Assembly: GCA_902492555.1 (NCBI GenBank)
Contig: CABUMH010000004.1
Location: 6,438 to 70,437 of the forward strand
DNA length: 64,000 nt
From: Eisenbergiella sp900555195
GTDB taxonomy: Bacteria; Bacillota; Clostridia; Lachnospirales; Lachnospiraceae
Direction of reading: 5' to 3'
The position numbers and the translations under genes were made by a program. Shown here piece by piece: positions 8,829 to 17,155 of the stretch; within the stretch, counting starts at the first letter, position 1, and each line of letters begins with the position of its first letter. The notes below the pieces were generated by a model, which saw nothing but the letters and a program-made list of their open reading frames with translations, was not told the DNA's origin and made no database searches.

Positions 8829-9872
8829 TCACGTTCCGATCGTCTGGCTTCCGGTGGACCAGACATGCTTCTCTCCTGCCGAAGCCGGCGTGTTCTGCGC
8901 CATAACGCCCACCAACTTATGAGGCACATATTCCTCTTCCAGATAAGCCAGTTCCTCTTCCGTCAAAGTCAGATCCACCGCAGCTGCCGCCCCTTCCACA
9001 TGGTGAAATTTGGTCGCTCCCACCACAGGCGCAGTCACCTTGGTGAGCAGCCAGGCCAGCGAGATTTCCGTCATGCTCACCCCATGCCGGTCAGCCAGTT
9101 CGGCCACACGCCGGATAATGCGTTCATCCTGTTCAGCCGTAGCGTCATATTTAAGGCGCGCATAGTCATCCTGCTCCAGACGTTTAGAGGTCTCTCCCGG
9201 CCGTTTGGACAGGCGGCCTCCAGCCAGCGCGCTGTACGGCGTCATGGCAATGTTGTCCTGTGCGCACAGCTTTGCCATCTCCCGTTCCTCTTCCCGGAAA
9301 ATCAGATTATAGTGTCCCTGCACCGATACGAAGGGCGCAAAGCCCTCCCTCTCCGCCAGAGCGTTTGCCTTGGCCAGCTGCCAGGCAAAGCAGTTGGAAA
9401 TCCCGATATATCTGGCCTTTCCCGCCTTCACTACGCGGTTCAGCCCTTCCATGATATCGTAAAGCGGCGTCGCATAATCCCACATATGATAGATATAGAG
9501 ATCCACATACTCCATGCCCAGATTTTTCAGGCTGGTATTAATCATCCGCTCTATATGCTGCTGCCCGGACACGCCCTCTTCCACCTCCTGGGGCGTACGC
9601 GGCAGGAACTTGGTGGCCACCACCACCTGATCCCGCTTCGCATAATCCTGCAGCGCGCATCCCACATACTGTTCGCTTGTTCCGCTCTGGTAAGCGATTG
9701 CCGTATCGAAGAAATTGATGCCGAGTTCCAGCCCATGCCGGATGATCTTGCGGGACTGTTCCTCATCCAGCGTCCAGGAATGCTGGCCATTTGCCGCATC
9801 TCCAAATCCCATACATCCCATGCAGATGCGGGACACATTCAGATCAGAATTCCCTAATTTCGTATATTTCAT
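8829..9872 (-). CDS. Aldo/keto reductase
   Basis: A 347-residue NADPH-dependent carbonyl reductase with a TIM barrel. Catalytic tetrad positions are visible: aspartate in FFDTAIAYQSG, tyrosine in the same segment, lysine in VVATKFLP, and histidine in DLYIYHMWDY. Cofactor-binding segments ARYIGISNCFAWQLAKANA and the C-terminal GATKFHHVEGAAAAVDL are in place. The end CPASAGEKHVW-type tail is longer than minimal members, as in the YcsN/YhdN group. It converges with the lacI gene. The substrate is unknown. Confidence 0.93.
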   Translation of the reverse strand: MKYTKLGNSDLNVSRICMGCMGFGDAANGQHSWTLDEEQSRKIIRHGLELGINFFDTAIAYQSGTSEQYVGCALQDYAKRDQVVVATKFLPRTPQEVEEGVSGQQHIERMINTSLKNLGMEYVDLYIYHMWDYATPLYDIMEGLNRVVKAGKARYIGISNCFAWQLAKANALAEREGFAPFVSVQGHYNLIFREEEREMAKLCAQDNIAMTPYSALAGGRLSKRPGETSKRLEQDDYARLKYDATAEQDERIIRRVAELADRHGVSMTEISLAWLLTKVTAPVVGATKFHHVEGAAAAVDLTLTEEELAYLEEEYVPHKLVGVMAQNTPASAGEKHVWSTGSQTIGT

Positions 9873-9923
9873 ATTCTCCTCCTCTTCTCAATGCTGTTTT
9901 TATATCTTCCTCTGTTTCACGCC

Positions 9924-10604
9924 TTAATCCATCCGCTTCTTCCTTTTCTTCCCAGGCAGCGCCCGGAAAAACTTAGAAGCATAGTGAGACAGAAAAATAA
10001 ACGTTCCCATCATGGCCAGATAATCCAGGTAAAACAGGAGCCAGGGCTCCCCATAATCCAGGAAAACAAACTGCGTGCGCAGCAGCATATAGTCCGGCAG
10101 ATCCCGCCGCACAAACACCGTAAGCCCGTATACAGCGATACACGCCCCCAGCACCACAGGCAGGATCCTGCCCGGTCGGATACGTTTCTTCGCCATCCCC
10201 AGCAACATCCCCCAGTGCAGTCCCAGATGCAGCGCCATCAATACGAATCCCCAGTAAGCGGCAGCCATATGCAGCAGTCTTGCAAAAGAAATGCCGCCCC
10301 GTATATTCAGAAATGCGAATACATGATTGGACAGCATGATCCCGCTGACCATCAGGCCGGTCATTACCAGAAGCAGAAGCATATTGATGAGAAGCATGAA
10401 GATACGGGCCGAAGTATACTTTCCTCGAAACAACGCTTTATACCAGTTTCCGTTCAGGGCATGGTGGGCAAGAAACAGCACGAACATTCCTGCCCCGGCC
10501 CATTCATGGGCCACATCTCCCCAAAACTGATATCCCATCAGGAACAGCAGAATCAATGTCATCAGAACATCCACTGCCATTTTTACAATCGCTTTCGCCT
10601 TCAT
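9924..10604 (-). CDS. DUF4405-type membrane protein (cytochrome b561-like fold)
   Basis: A 226-residue integral membrane protein with about five or six hydrophobic segments. Several histidines lie within or beside them (DVAHEWAGAGMFVLFLAHHALNG, ARLLHMAAAYWGFVLMALHLGLHWGM). That arrangement is typical of DUF4405, thought to bind heme like cytochrome b subunits. The C-terminus is strongly basic (PGKKRKKRMD). It may take part in membrane electron transfer, but no partner redox gene is adjacent. The next minus-strand gene is the aldo/keto reductase, about 50 bases downstream. Confidence 0.75.
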   Translation of the reverse strand: MKAKAIVKMAVDVLMTLILLFLMGYQFWGDVAHEWAGAGMFVLFLAHHALNGNWYKALFRGKYTSARIFMLLINMLLLLVMTGLMVSGIMLSNHVFAFLNIRGGISFARLLHMAAAYWGFVLMALHLGLHWGMLLGMAKKRIRPGRILPVVLGACIAVYGLTVFVRRDLPDYMLLRTQFVFLDYGEPWLLFYLDYLAMMGTFIFLSHYASKFFRALPGKKRKKRMD

Positions 10605-10789
10605 ACAGCCTGCCTCCCATCTCCCCTTTCAAGGGTTCTCCTGCGGCTCCATATCCGGATCCCATCCGCCGCCAGTATTTCCTTTACTCTCCGGTTTTAT
10701 TATAAAATGTACCCGAATCCGCGTCTAATACCTATCTTTTATCTCTCATCATTCATTTTCCGCATGGGAGATTTCTTTTCCGTTGAACC

Positions 10790-10838
10790 TTGACCACAGA
10801 ATTTAGATGGGATACTATATTTTTATGGTGCATCCCAT
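10790..10838 (+). promoter_or_regulatory. Promoter with an overlapping inverted repeat, upstream of the beta-helix gene
   Basis: TTGACC (10790-10795), 17 bases, TACTAT (10813-10818) form a good sigma-A promoter. An inverted repeat ATGGGAT (10807-10813) / ATCCCAT (10832-10838) brackets the -10 box and the expected start site. That is where a repressor would block transcription. Confidence 0.6.
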
Positions 10839-10877
10839 GTACCAAATAAAACAGAAAGCAGACAGGGGGAAACTGCA

Positions 10878-12887
10878 ATGGTCATTTATGTTGACGCAAA
10901 TGCCTTCCGCGAAGGAAACGGGACAAAGGAACGGCCTTTCCGTTATATCAATGATGCGGCCCAAATCGCCAGGCCCGGGGATGAGGTTCTGGTCGCTCCC
11001 GGTGTATACCGTGAATATGTGAATCCTGCAAACGCAGGCACACAGGACGCACGGATCACTTACCGCAGCACAGAGCCGCTGGGCGCCGTGATCACCGGAG
11101 CGGAGGAGGTGAAAAACTGGACATTGTATCAGGGAAATGTCTGGGTATGCCGGATCGGGAACAGCCTGTTCGGAAATTACAATCCTTATACCACCTATGT
11201 GTATGGAGACTGGTATTTCGCAGGCCGGAGCAAGCATACCGGAGCCGTATACCTGAACGACAAGATGCTCTACGAAGCGGAAAGCCTGGAGGCATGCATC
11301 AAGGGAGAAGTATGGGAATACTCCTGGGAGCCGGAGGATTCCGTCTACAAATGGTATGCCGAACAGGACGGGGAAGAAACCGTTATCTACGCCAATTTCC
11401 AGGGGAAGAATCCCAATGAGGAAAAGGTGGAAATCAATGTACGGCGTGAATGCTTCATGCCCGAAAAAACGGGTGTAAGCTATCTGACCGTCAGCGGTTT
11501 TCGTATCGAAAAGGCCGCTACCACTTGGGCGCCTCCGGCCGCCTATCAGGACGGAATGATCAGCCCCCATTGGTCCAAGGGATGGATCATTGAAGACTGC
11601 GAAATCAGCAACAGCAAATGTGCCGGAATCTGCCTGGGCAAATATCTGGATCCGGATAACGAGCACTACTTCACTTACAAGCATGTGAAGAGCCCCACGC
11701 AGATGGAAAGAGACGCCGTATGCAGAGGCCAGTATCACGGCTGGTTGAAGGAAAACGTGGGAAGCCACATCATCCGCCGCTGCAATATCCACAACTGTGA
11801 GCAGGGCGGCATCATCGGCCGTATGGGCGGGGTTTTCTCCATCATTGAGGACAACCATATCCATCACATCAACAACATGATGGAACTGGGCGGTGCGGAA
11901 ATCGCAGGCATCAAGATGCATGCGGCCATCGACGTTATTTTCCGCCGCAACCACATCCATCACTGCACCATGGGAATCTGGTGCGACTGGGAAGCGCAGG
12001 GAACCCGGATCACGCAGAACCTTCTCCATGATAACCAGAGGCCGGAATTCGCCAAGCAGTTACCCGGCGGAATGATGAGCCAGGATATCTTCGTGGAAGT
12101 CAGCCATGGCCCTACGCTGATCGACAACAACATCCTTCTGTCGGATGTGTCGCTTCGGATGGCGACGGAAGGCGTTGCTATGGTACACAATCTGATCTGC
12201 GGCTCCTTCACTGTCGTGGGCGGCGGAACCGACAATATCGTAGAGGGCGTGAACAGGGCCCGCTATACCCCGTACCACATCCCGCATCGCACGGAAGTGA
12301 TGGGATTCATGACAATCCTGCACGGAGACGACCGTTTCTATAACAATATCTTCGTTCAGAAGTGGCCTGCCGAATCGCTTTTGATCCGCCATGACAGCGA
12401 TGACGGCGTCGATCAGGAGAACCGCGAGGTGGGCACCCATGTGATGGACGAATATCCTACCTATGAAGAATGGATCAAAAAATTTGACATGGATACGGAC
12501 ACGCCGGATATGAAGAAGCTGGAGCCCGCACACTTCCAGCATCTGCCCGTGTGGGTGAAAGGCAATGTCTACTTCAATGGAGCGAAGGCATATAAAAACG
12601 AGTCTTCCAATCTCATCGACTCTGAGCATGAGGTAAAAGTGGAAGTGACGATGCAGGACGGCAAGCCCGTTCTGTCCACCAATCTGTATGAATTCCTGGA
12701 CGGTTTTACCGTGGATATGGTAAACAGCGACGTTCTGGGAGAAGCCTTTGAGCCGGAAGAAAAATATGAAAATCCGGACGGCACGCCGATCACCTTTGAC
12801 CGGGACTATTTCGGAGATCACCGCGGCACACAGATTCTGCCCGGCCCCTTCTCAGGCAAGGACGCTGACGGCCGCAGGCTGTGGTAA
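10878..12887 (+). CDS. Right-handed parallel beta-helix protein (pectate-lyase-like, carbohydrate-active)
   Basis: A 669-residue protein beginning VIYVDANAFREGNGTKERPF with no signal peptide. The opening (YVDANA..GNGTKERPFRYINDAAQIARPGDEVLVAPGVYRE) is the standard start of bacterial beta-helix/DUF1565 proteins. Later repeats carry the helix ladder (IIRRCNIHNCEQGGIIGRMGG, IIEDNHIHHINNMMELGGAE, VIFRRNHIHHCTMGIWCDWE). Such proteins are lyases or glycosidases acting on plant or host glycans; GH141-like is possible but undecided. Glycan-processing genes nearby fit this. A same-frame remnant of another gene follows its stop. Confidence 0.82.
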   Translation: MVIYVDANAFREGNGTKERPFRYINDAAQIARPGDEVLVAPGVYREYVNPANAGTQDARITYRSTEPLGAVITGAEEVKNWTLYQGNVWVCRIGNSLFGNYNPYTTYVYGDWYFAGRSKHTGAVYLNDKMLYEAESLEACIKGEVWEYSWEPEDSVYKWYAEQDGEETVIYANFQGKNPNEEKVEINVRRECFMPEKTGVSYLTVSGFRIEKAATTWAPPAAYQDGMISPHWSKGWIIEDCEISNSKCAGICLGKYLDPDNEHYFTYKHVKSPTQMERDAVCRGQYHGWLKENVGSHIIRRCNIHNCEQGGIIGRMGGVFSIIEDNHIHHINNMMELGGAEIAGIKMHAAIDVIFRRNHIHHCTMGIWCDWEAQGTRITQNLLHDNQRPEFAKQLPGGMMSQDIFVEVSHGPTLIDNNILLSDVSLRMATEGVAMVHNLICGSFTVVGGGTDNIVEGVNRARYTPYHIPHRTEVMGFMTILHGDDRFYNNIFVQKWPAESLLIRHDSDDGVDQENREVGTHVMDEYPTYEEWIKKFDMDTDTPDMKKLEPAHFQHLPVWVKGNVYFNGAKAYKNESSNLIDSEHEVKVEVTMQDGKPVLSTNLYEFLDGFTVDMVNSDVLGEAFEPEEKYENPDGTPITFDRDYFGDHRGTQILPGPFSGKDADGRRLW

Positions 12888-13127
12888 TATTTCAGCCTGA
12901 TCGGAAAAATCTATAGAAAACCGGTCATCAACAATGAAACAGGGTGTCTGTGCAGGGCGAATCCCTATGATCTGGTAATTGAGATGGCAGATAAAGTTCT
13001 TCGCAAAACCCGCAATGGCATTTCCTTCGCCCCAGGCGGAGACCACAGCAATGATACGGATGAAATCAAACAATTCTTATGCGAACTTGTGGAGACGATG
13101 CGGAAAGCCTGCCATCTGGTAAAATAA
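12888..13127 (+). pseudogene. C-terminal remnant of a probable glycoside hydrolase
   Basis: Directly after the beta-helix stop TAA, in the same frame, 79 codons stay open to a TAA at 13125-13127. They read as protein: KPVINNETGCLCRANPYD, then a helical tail ending ETMRKACHLVK. The KPVINNETG segment resembles the nucleophile strand of GH5-like TIM barrels (KPV..(N/T)E.G). No start codon or Shine-Dalgarno lies at the beginning. It looks like the tail of a gene whose 5' part was deleted and joined behind the beta-helix gene. Confidence 0.5.
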
Positions 13128-14238
13128 ACACAGGCGGCCCTTCCGATATCAGCAGGCTTCCGGCATCAGCCGGAGCCTGCCCCTGCTGGAAGAGAGGAAT
13201 TACCCATTCTTCTCTTCCTTCTTTGTCTTCGCTTCCTGCTTTTCCTTTCCAAAATGCACGATGCAGTGCCATGCCCCGCGTATGAATCATTTTTCTGGAT
13301 ATTTCCGTATTGTGGAACACATCAAATCCATGAAAGGTTCCTTTCACATCCTCTAAATGCACAGGGACACCGCATGCCTTCAGCCTGTTCGCATAGGATA
13401 TCCCTTCGTCATGCAGGCAGTCAAATTCTTCCGCTTCGATATACGCCGGCGGAAGATCATGCAGCTCCTGCTCGCAGGCTGGAGATGCATAGTTTTGCAT
13501 CCCGTGATCCGCATCTTTCAGGTAGAGCCGCCACATCCTTTCCGTCAGCCGGGCGTTCCAAATGGGGCTGTCCGTATATTTTCTCATAGAATCCGTCCCC
13601 ATACGCGCATCCAACACCGGATAGATCAACATCTGAAAGCAGATCTCACCCATTCCCTTCTTTCGGTTCCACAGCGTACAGGCGGCGGCCAGCGCGCCTC
13701 CGGCGCTGTCTCCTCCTACCGCGATGCGCGTTCTATCAATGCCTGTTTTCCCGCATGTCTGGATGTATTCCAGACCGGAACAGCAATCCAGGAAGGGAAC
13801 AGGAAACGGATATTGGTCTGACGTCCGATAATGGACGAGCGCCACCATACATTCCGCCAGTTTCGCATACTCTACTGCCGTTGCATGGATATAGGGCGCG
13901 TCTTCCAGGCAGAATCCGCCTCCATGGAAATATACCAGGCAGGGAAGCGCTTCCTTCACAGCCTCCGGCATATAGAGGGTCAAGCGGAGCTTTTTTCCGT
14001 CCCATGCATCGATCCATACCGTTCTGCGTTTCACCCCCGGCAAAGGAGCGGGCAGCTTCATCCCCCTCAGGCACTTGTTTGCGAGCCGCAGCGTCGGGCC
14101 CGAAAGGAAAAAACCGGGCACCGCGAATTTATTCAGCAACCAATATCCTCTGGCCAACGGATATTTCCTATCTCTCCAGCCGCACCACGCAGCTGCCGCC
14201 AGCGCGCCTGTGATGCATATATGTTTTTTTGCGGACAC
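13066..14238 (-). CDS. Alpha/beta hydrolase (hormone-sensitive-lipase-type esterase)
   Basis: A 390-residue esterase. It shows the oxyanion motif YFHGGGFCL, the nucleophile elbow GGDSAGGALAAA, an acid residue region EEFDCLHDEGISYANRL, and the catalytic histidine in GTFHGFDVF. The N-terminus has a hydrophobic stretch (CITGALAAAAWCGW) that may be a membrane anchor. Family members normally end soon after the last helix (here near residue 330). The final 55 residues run through a strong hairpin (13152-13180) and antisense to the glycosidase remnant, so the original stop may have been lost. Confidence 0.85.
   Translation of the reverse strand: MSAKKHICITGALAAAAWCGWRDRKYPLARGYWLLNKFAVPGFFLSGPTLRLANKCLRGMKLPAPLPGVKRRTVWIDAWDGKKLRLTLYMPEAVKEALPCLVYFHGGGFCLEDAPYIHATAVEYAKLAECMVALVHYRTSDQYPFPVPFLDCCSGLEYIQTCGKTGIDRTRIAVGGDSAGGALAAACTLWNRKKGMGEICFQMLIYPVLDARMGTDSMRKYTDSPIWNARLTERMWRLYLKDADHGMQNYASPACEQELHDLPPAYIEAEEFDCLHDEGISYANRLKACGVPVHLEDVKGTFHGFDVFHNTEISRKMIHTRGMALHRAFWKGKAGSEDKEGREEWVIPLFQQGQAPADAGSLLISEGPPVFILPDGRLSASSPQVRIRIV
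13152..13180 (-). other. Strong hairpin inside the 3' end of the esterase frame
   Basis: GCAGGCTTCCGGC (13152-13164) and GCCGGAGCCTGC (13169-13180) form a stem with one bulge and loop ATCA. It looks like a former intergenic terminator stem now covered by the esterase frame. No T run follows on the minus strand. Confidence 0.4.
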
Positions 14239-14361
14239 TTCTCATCTCCTCCTTCTTCTGCCGGCCGTTTACGCCGCCTCAAGCCGCTGCGCCTTCCATT
14301 TCCCCGTCCCTTCTGGTTTTATTTCGACGGTTTTCCATCTTTTCCCGAACAGACAAAGCCC

Positions 14362-14396
14362 GCGGCCATCCTTTTCAGACCGGCCGCAGGCGTTTT
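14362..14396 (-). terminator. Terminator-like hairpin downstream of the secreted hydrolase
   Basis: GCCCGCGGCC and GGCCGCAGGC pair around an A/T-rich loop. The plus side continues GTTTTCTTTT and the minus side CTTTG, so it could act in either direction. It lies between two minus-strand hydrolase genes. Confidence 0.45.
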
Positions 14397-14445
14397 CTTT
14401 TCTGCTTTCTGCTATTTTATCACAGGTATGACACATACGTCATGC

Positions 14446-15531
14446 CTATAAAGCCGCATTCTCCTGGATCCAGTTCTCGATGTGCTGTGCAATCACATCA
14501 TTGTTCAGATCCTGGAACATGAAGTGGTCGTTTCCGGTAATCCCTTCCTGCGGAAGATCCACGACCGTACAATTTCCTCCGAGCGCATTGTACGCAGCCT
14601 CAAAATCATAGCAGGCCTGGCGCATCATCTGCCACATTCCGGTCGCCGGGATCGTGGGATCCCCATTGTCAATATAGTCTCCAAAATACATGGTGACAGG
14701 GATATTCTTTGAAAGCACCGTATGGAAATCCAGGGAATCCGCTGAAGGTGCTCCGCCCGGCTCAATCGCCACGATCGCTGCGATATGATCCGTATACTGC
14801 GCCGCCGTCCAGCCAGGGCCGCCGCCCTGAGAGTGCGTCACCAGGATGGAATTCTTACCCGTTCTCTCATACACCTCATCAATGGTAGCCGCTACAGCCC
14901 TTGCCACCACCTCGTTATCAAAATCTGAACCCATGTCAGAACGCATTCCAGTATCCGGCGTCATCTGACGGAAAAACTGATCGACCGATTCCGGATCGTT
15001 CGGGAACTGAGAGCCTTCATTTACCACAGACTGTCCGTTTTCCCAACGTCCGATACGGAACTGGGTATACCAACGCTGATCCAGGGTCTTGGTGCTGATC
15101 TCTCCGCTGACTGAAGTCGCTCCCGCTTCCCCTCGTCTCGGCTGATCGATCAGGAATACGCTGTGTCCGTTCCTCAGGAAAATATCAGACCATCCCTCGC
15201 GTCCGTCCGGCGTGGTCATCCATCCCATACGCGACTGTCCGTAGCCGTGGAGAAATACCATGGGCAGCCCGGTCTCCTCTTCAGGGATCTGATAGAGCAC
15301 ATTGGCGTGATCCACATGTGCGGTCTGTCCTGCTCCCGTTTCCTCCCACTGGTTGGAAGGATCAAATGTTCCTTCTGAGGTCAGCGTGATCCCTCCCGCT
15401 GAAAAGATTCCCTGGTCAGCAATAGCAATCGGTTCCTCTCCTTCTGCCGCGTAACTCGTATAACCGCTTGTGAGCATCATCGTACCTGCAGCCAGAATCG
15501 CGGCAAGCCTGAGAACTTTTTTGTTTCTCAT
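14446..15531 (-). CDS. Secreted alpha/beta hydrolase
   Basis: A 361-residue exported protein. Residues 1-29 are a Sec signal (basic start, LAAILAAGTMMLTSG, likely cleavage near SYAAEG). The fold shows VFLHGYGQSRMGW (oxyanion strand), LIDQPRRGEAG, the nucleophile elbow VTHSQGGGPGW and a late histidine in TGNDHFMFQD. Similar proteins are esterases or lipases of unclear substrate. The exported location contrasts with the cytoplasmic esterase just downstream. A GGAGGAGAAAG Shine-Dalgarno precedes ATG 15531. Confidence 0.87.
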   Translation of the reverse strand: MRNKKVLRLAAILAAGTMMLTSGYTSYAAEGEEPIAIADQGIFSAGGITLTSEGTFDPSNQWEETGAGQTAHVDHANVLYQIPEEETGLPMVFLHGYGQSRMGWMTTPDGREGWSDIFLRNGHSVFLIDQPRRGEAGATSVSGEISTKTLDQRWYTQFRIGRWENGQSVVNEGSQFPNDPESVDQFFRQMTPDTGMRSDMGSDFDNEVVARAVAATIDEVYERTGKNSILVTHSQGGGPGWTAAQYTDHIAAIVAIEPGGAPSADSLDFHTVLSKNIPVTMYFGDYIDNGDPTIPATGMWQMMRQACYDFEAAYNALGGNCTVVDLPQEGITGNDHFMFQDLNNDVIAQHIENWIQENAAL

Positions 15532-15611
15532 ATGCTTTCTCCTCCATATTCTTCATCTCATTCCGTCAATGGTAAAGTACTGCAGCTGTCGTACCTTTCA
15601 TCTGGCCTCAT

Positions 15612-15648
15612 TATATAGAAAACGGAACTTCCCCAGAAGTCCCGTTTC
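15612..15648 (-). terminator. Terminator of the TIM-barrel gene, with -10-like sequence at its foot
   Basis: On the minus strand AAACGGGACTT and AAGTTCCGTTTT form a hairpin with loop CTGGGG (one mismatch), followed by TTTTCTATATAATG. TATAAT (15612-15617) could serve as the -10 box for the secreted hydrolase. I could not find a good -35 box, which would lie inside the stem. Confidence 0.5.
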
Positions 15649-15702
15649 GTTATTCTGTATTTACCTGCAGGTTTACAGTCGACTCGCCCTGTTTCCCAGG
15701 CC

Positions 15703-16479
15703 TTAAAAATATTTCTTCAGATACGCAATGCTTTTTTCCGCGATCTCTTCATAGTCATATTGATATACATCCAGGGAGGCACAGCCATGAAAGCCTGTTT
15801 CATGCAGTTTATCCGCATATGCTTTCAGATCCATATCTCCTTCATATGGAACCAGATGGTTATGGACGCCCGCCGCCATATTTTCCAGATGGGCATGCAC
15901 GATGTACGGGCCGAGTTTTTCTATGGCTTTTAGAGGTTCTTCCTCTTCCAGGAAAAAATGACCGATGTCCGCATTCACGCCTATGCTGCTCTGCCCCGCC
16001 TCCTCCATGGCCTGCAGGAGAAGATCCGCATTATGGATCACAAACCCCGGTTCGTACTCCACCGCCAGCCGGATCTGATATGCTTCCGCTTCCTGCCCAA
16101 GCTCCTTCATACAGTCGATCTGCTTTTCCCACTGCTGCCGGAACGGCTCTTCCTGCCTTCTGTGCGCGCCATTGATAATCACCACTTCGGCTCCCATCTC
16201 ATGCGCTATCCGGATCGCATCCTTCACATTCTGCATGCGCTCCCTGCTTTCTGTATAATCCAGATGCGCGCCCACGGAATAGGTCTGTACGCCCTTTTCC
16301 TTCAGGAATTCCCTGATCTTTTGCCCGAATCCGGGCTGAAAAAATTCTTTCTTCGGCTGAAAATCAGAATCATACAGGTTGATTTCCACGCCGTCAAACC
16401 CGCATGCGGGAATCCTCGCAATCGCCTCCTCATAGCTTTCGGCGTCTCGAATCATCTGCGTCCTTCCCAGTATATACAT
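15703..16479 (-). CDS. Sugar phosphate isomerase/epimerase family protein (xylose-isomerase-like TIM barrel)
   Basis: A 258-residue AP-endonuclease-2/xylose-isomerase-type barrel. Candidate metal ligands are glutamate in LAVEYEPGFVIHN, aspartate and histidine in GVNADIGHFFLEE, histidine in YIVHAHLENM, and aspartate/glutamate near the end (SLDVYQYDYEE). Such enzymes isomerise or epimerise keto sugars or inositol derivatives. It lies among hydrolase genes and may belong to a glycan-use group, but the exact reaction is not visible. Length is normal. Confidence 0.85.
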   Translation of the reverse strand: MYILGRTQMIRDAESYEEAIARIPACGFDGVEINLYDSDFQPKKEFFQPGFGQKIREFLKEKGVQTYSVGAHLDYTESRERMQNVKDAIRIAHEMGAEVVIINGAHRRQEEPFRQQWEKQIDCMKELGQEAEAYQIRLAVEYEPGFVIHNADLLLQAMEEAGQSSIGVNADIGHFFLEEEEPLKAIEKLGPYIVHAHLENMAAGVHNHLVPYEGDMDLKAYADKLHETGFHGCASLDVYQYDYEEIAEKSIAYLKKYF

Positions 16480-16620
16480 GTATGTATCCCTCCTGTCCGC
16501 CCAGACGTATGCGCTGTGATGCTCTTTTTATAGCTTATACTCCCTACGGACAGAATAGCATATGTCCGGTCCAAGGACAATGTTCTTCAAAGCGATTGGC
16601 CGGTTTGTTCTCCTTTTCTT

Positions 16621-17108
16621 TTAATGCACCTCCTCCCTCAGATTCACCTGTTCTGTATCAAACCTGACGCAGGTAAATCCTTCCTCCCCTGTCCGCTCAA
16701 ACACACCGTCCACTGTCAGACTCGCCTTATCCAAATATTCGTCAAACCCCTTCGTCAGTTCCTCCACATAGGACAATTTGTATTTCTCATCTCCCTGCCG
16801 CAGGAATTTTCCATCTGTCCATTCATAACGGGTATAACTGCCGCCCTCTATCAGGAACAGGAATTCCGCATTCCCGGATCGGTAGTAAATATTTCCTTCC
16901 GCATCCCTGGCTCTGGATATTGTCCTCACTACGCCATCGTCGCTTCCCCAGCCGCTCCCGTCTTCAATTCTTCTTCCAGTCCTGTTTCCACGCCGCTTTC
17001 CGTCTGGTTTTCTTCTCTCCCCTGTTCTCTTCCTTCCGTCCGGGAACATCCCATCAGCGCCACTGAAAGGATCAGTCCCGCCAACATAATCCGCTTGTAA
17101 TTCCTCAT
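16621..17108 (-). pseudogene. Frameshifted lipoprotein
   Basis: The start at ATG 17108 gives a clear lipoprotein signal (RIMLAGLILSVALMGCSR) and an acidic linker ending at TAG after GEATMA. The folded-domain part lies in another frame: TISRARDAEGNIYYRSGNAE, FLFLIEGGSYTRYEWTDGKF, ending FDTEQVNLREEVH at 16621. A single-base deletion near 16940-16990 would join them. The protein is probably a surface lipoprotein of about 160 residues with a beta-rich domain; family unknown. It lies directly downstream of the radical SAM gene. Confidence 0.7.
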
Positions 17109-17155
17109 AACCTTATCCCCTTCTCTTAAATGTTAATTTTGTGTTTTCCACTGTG

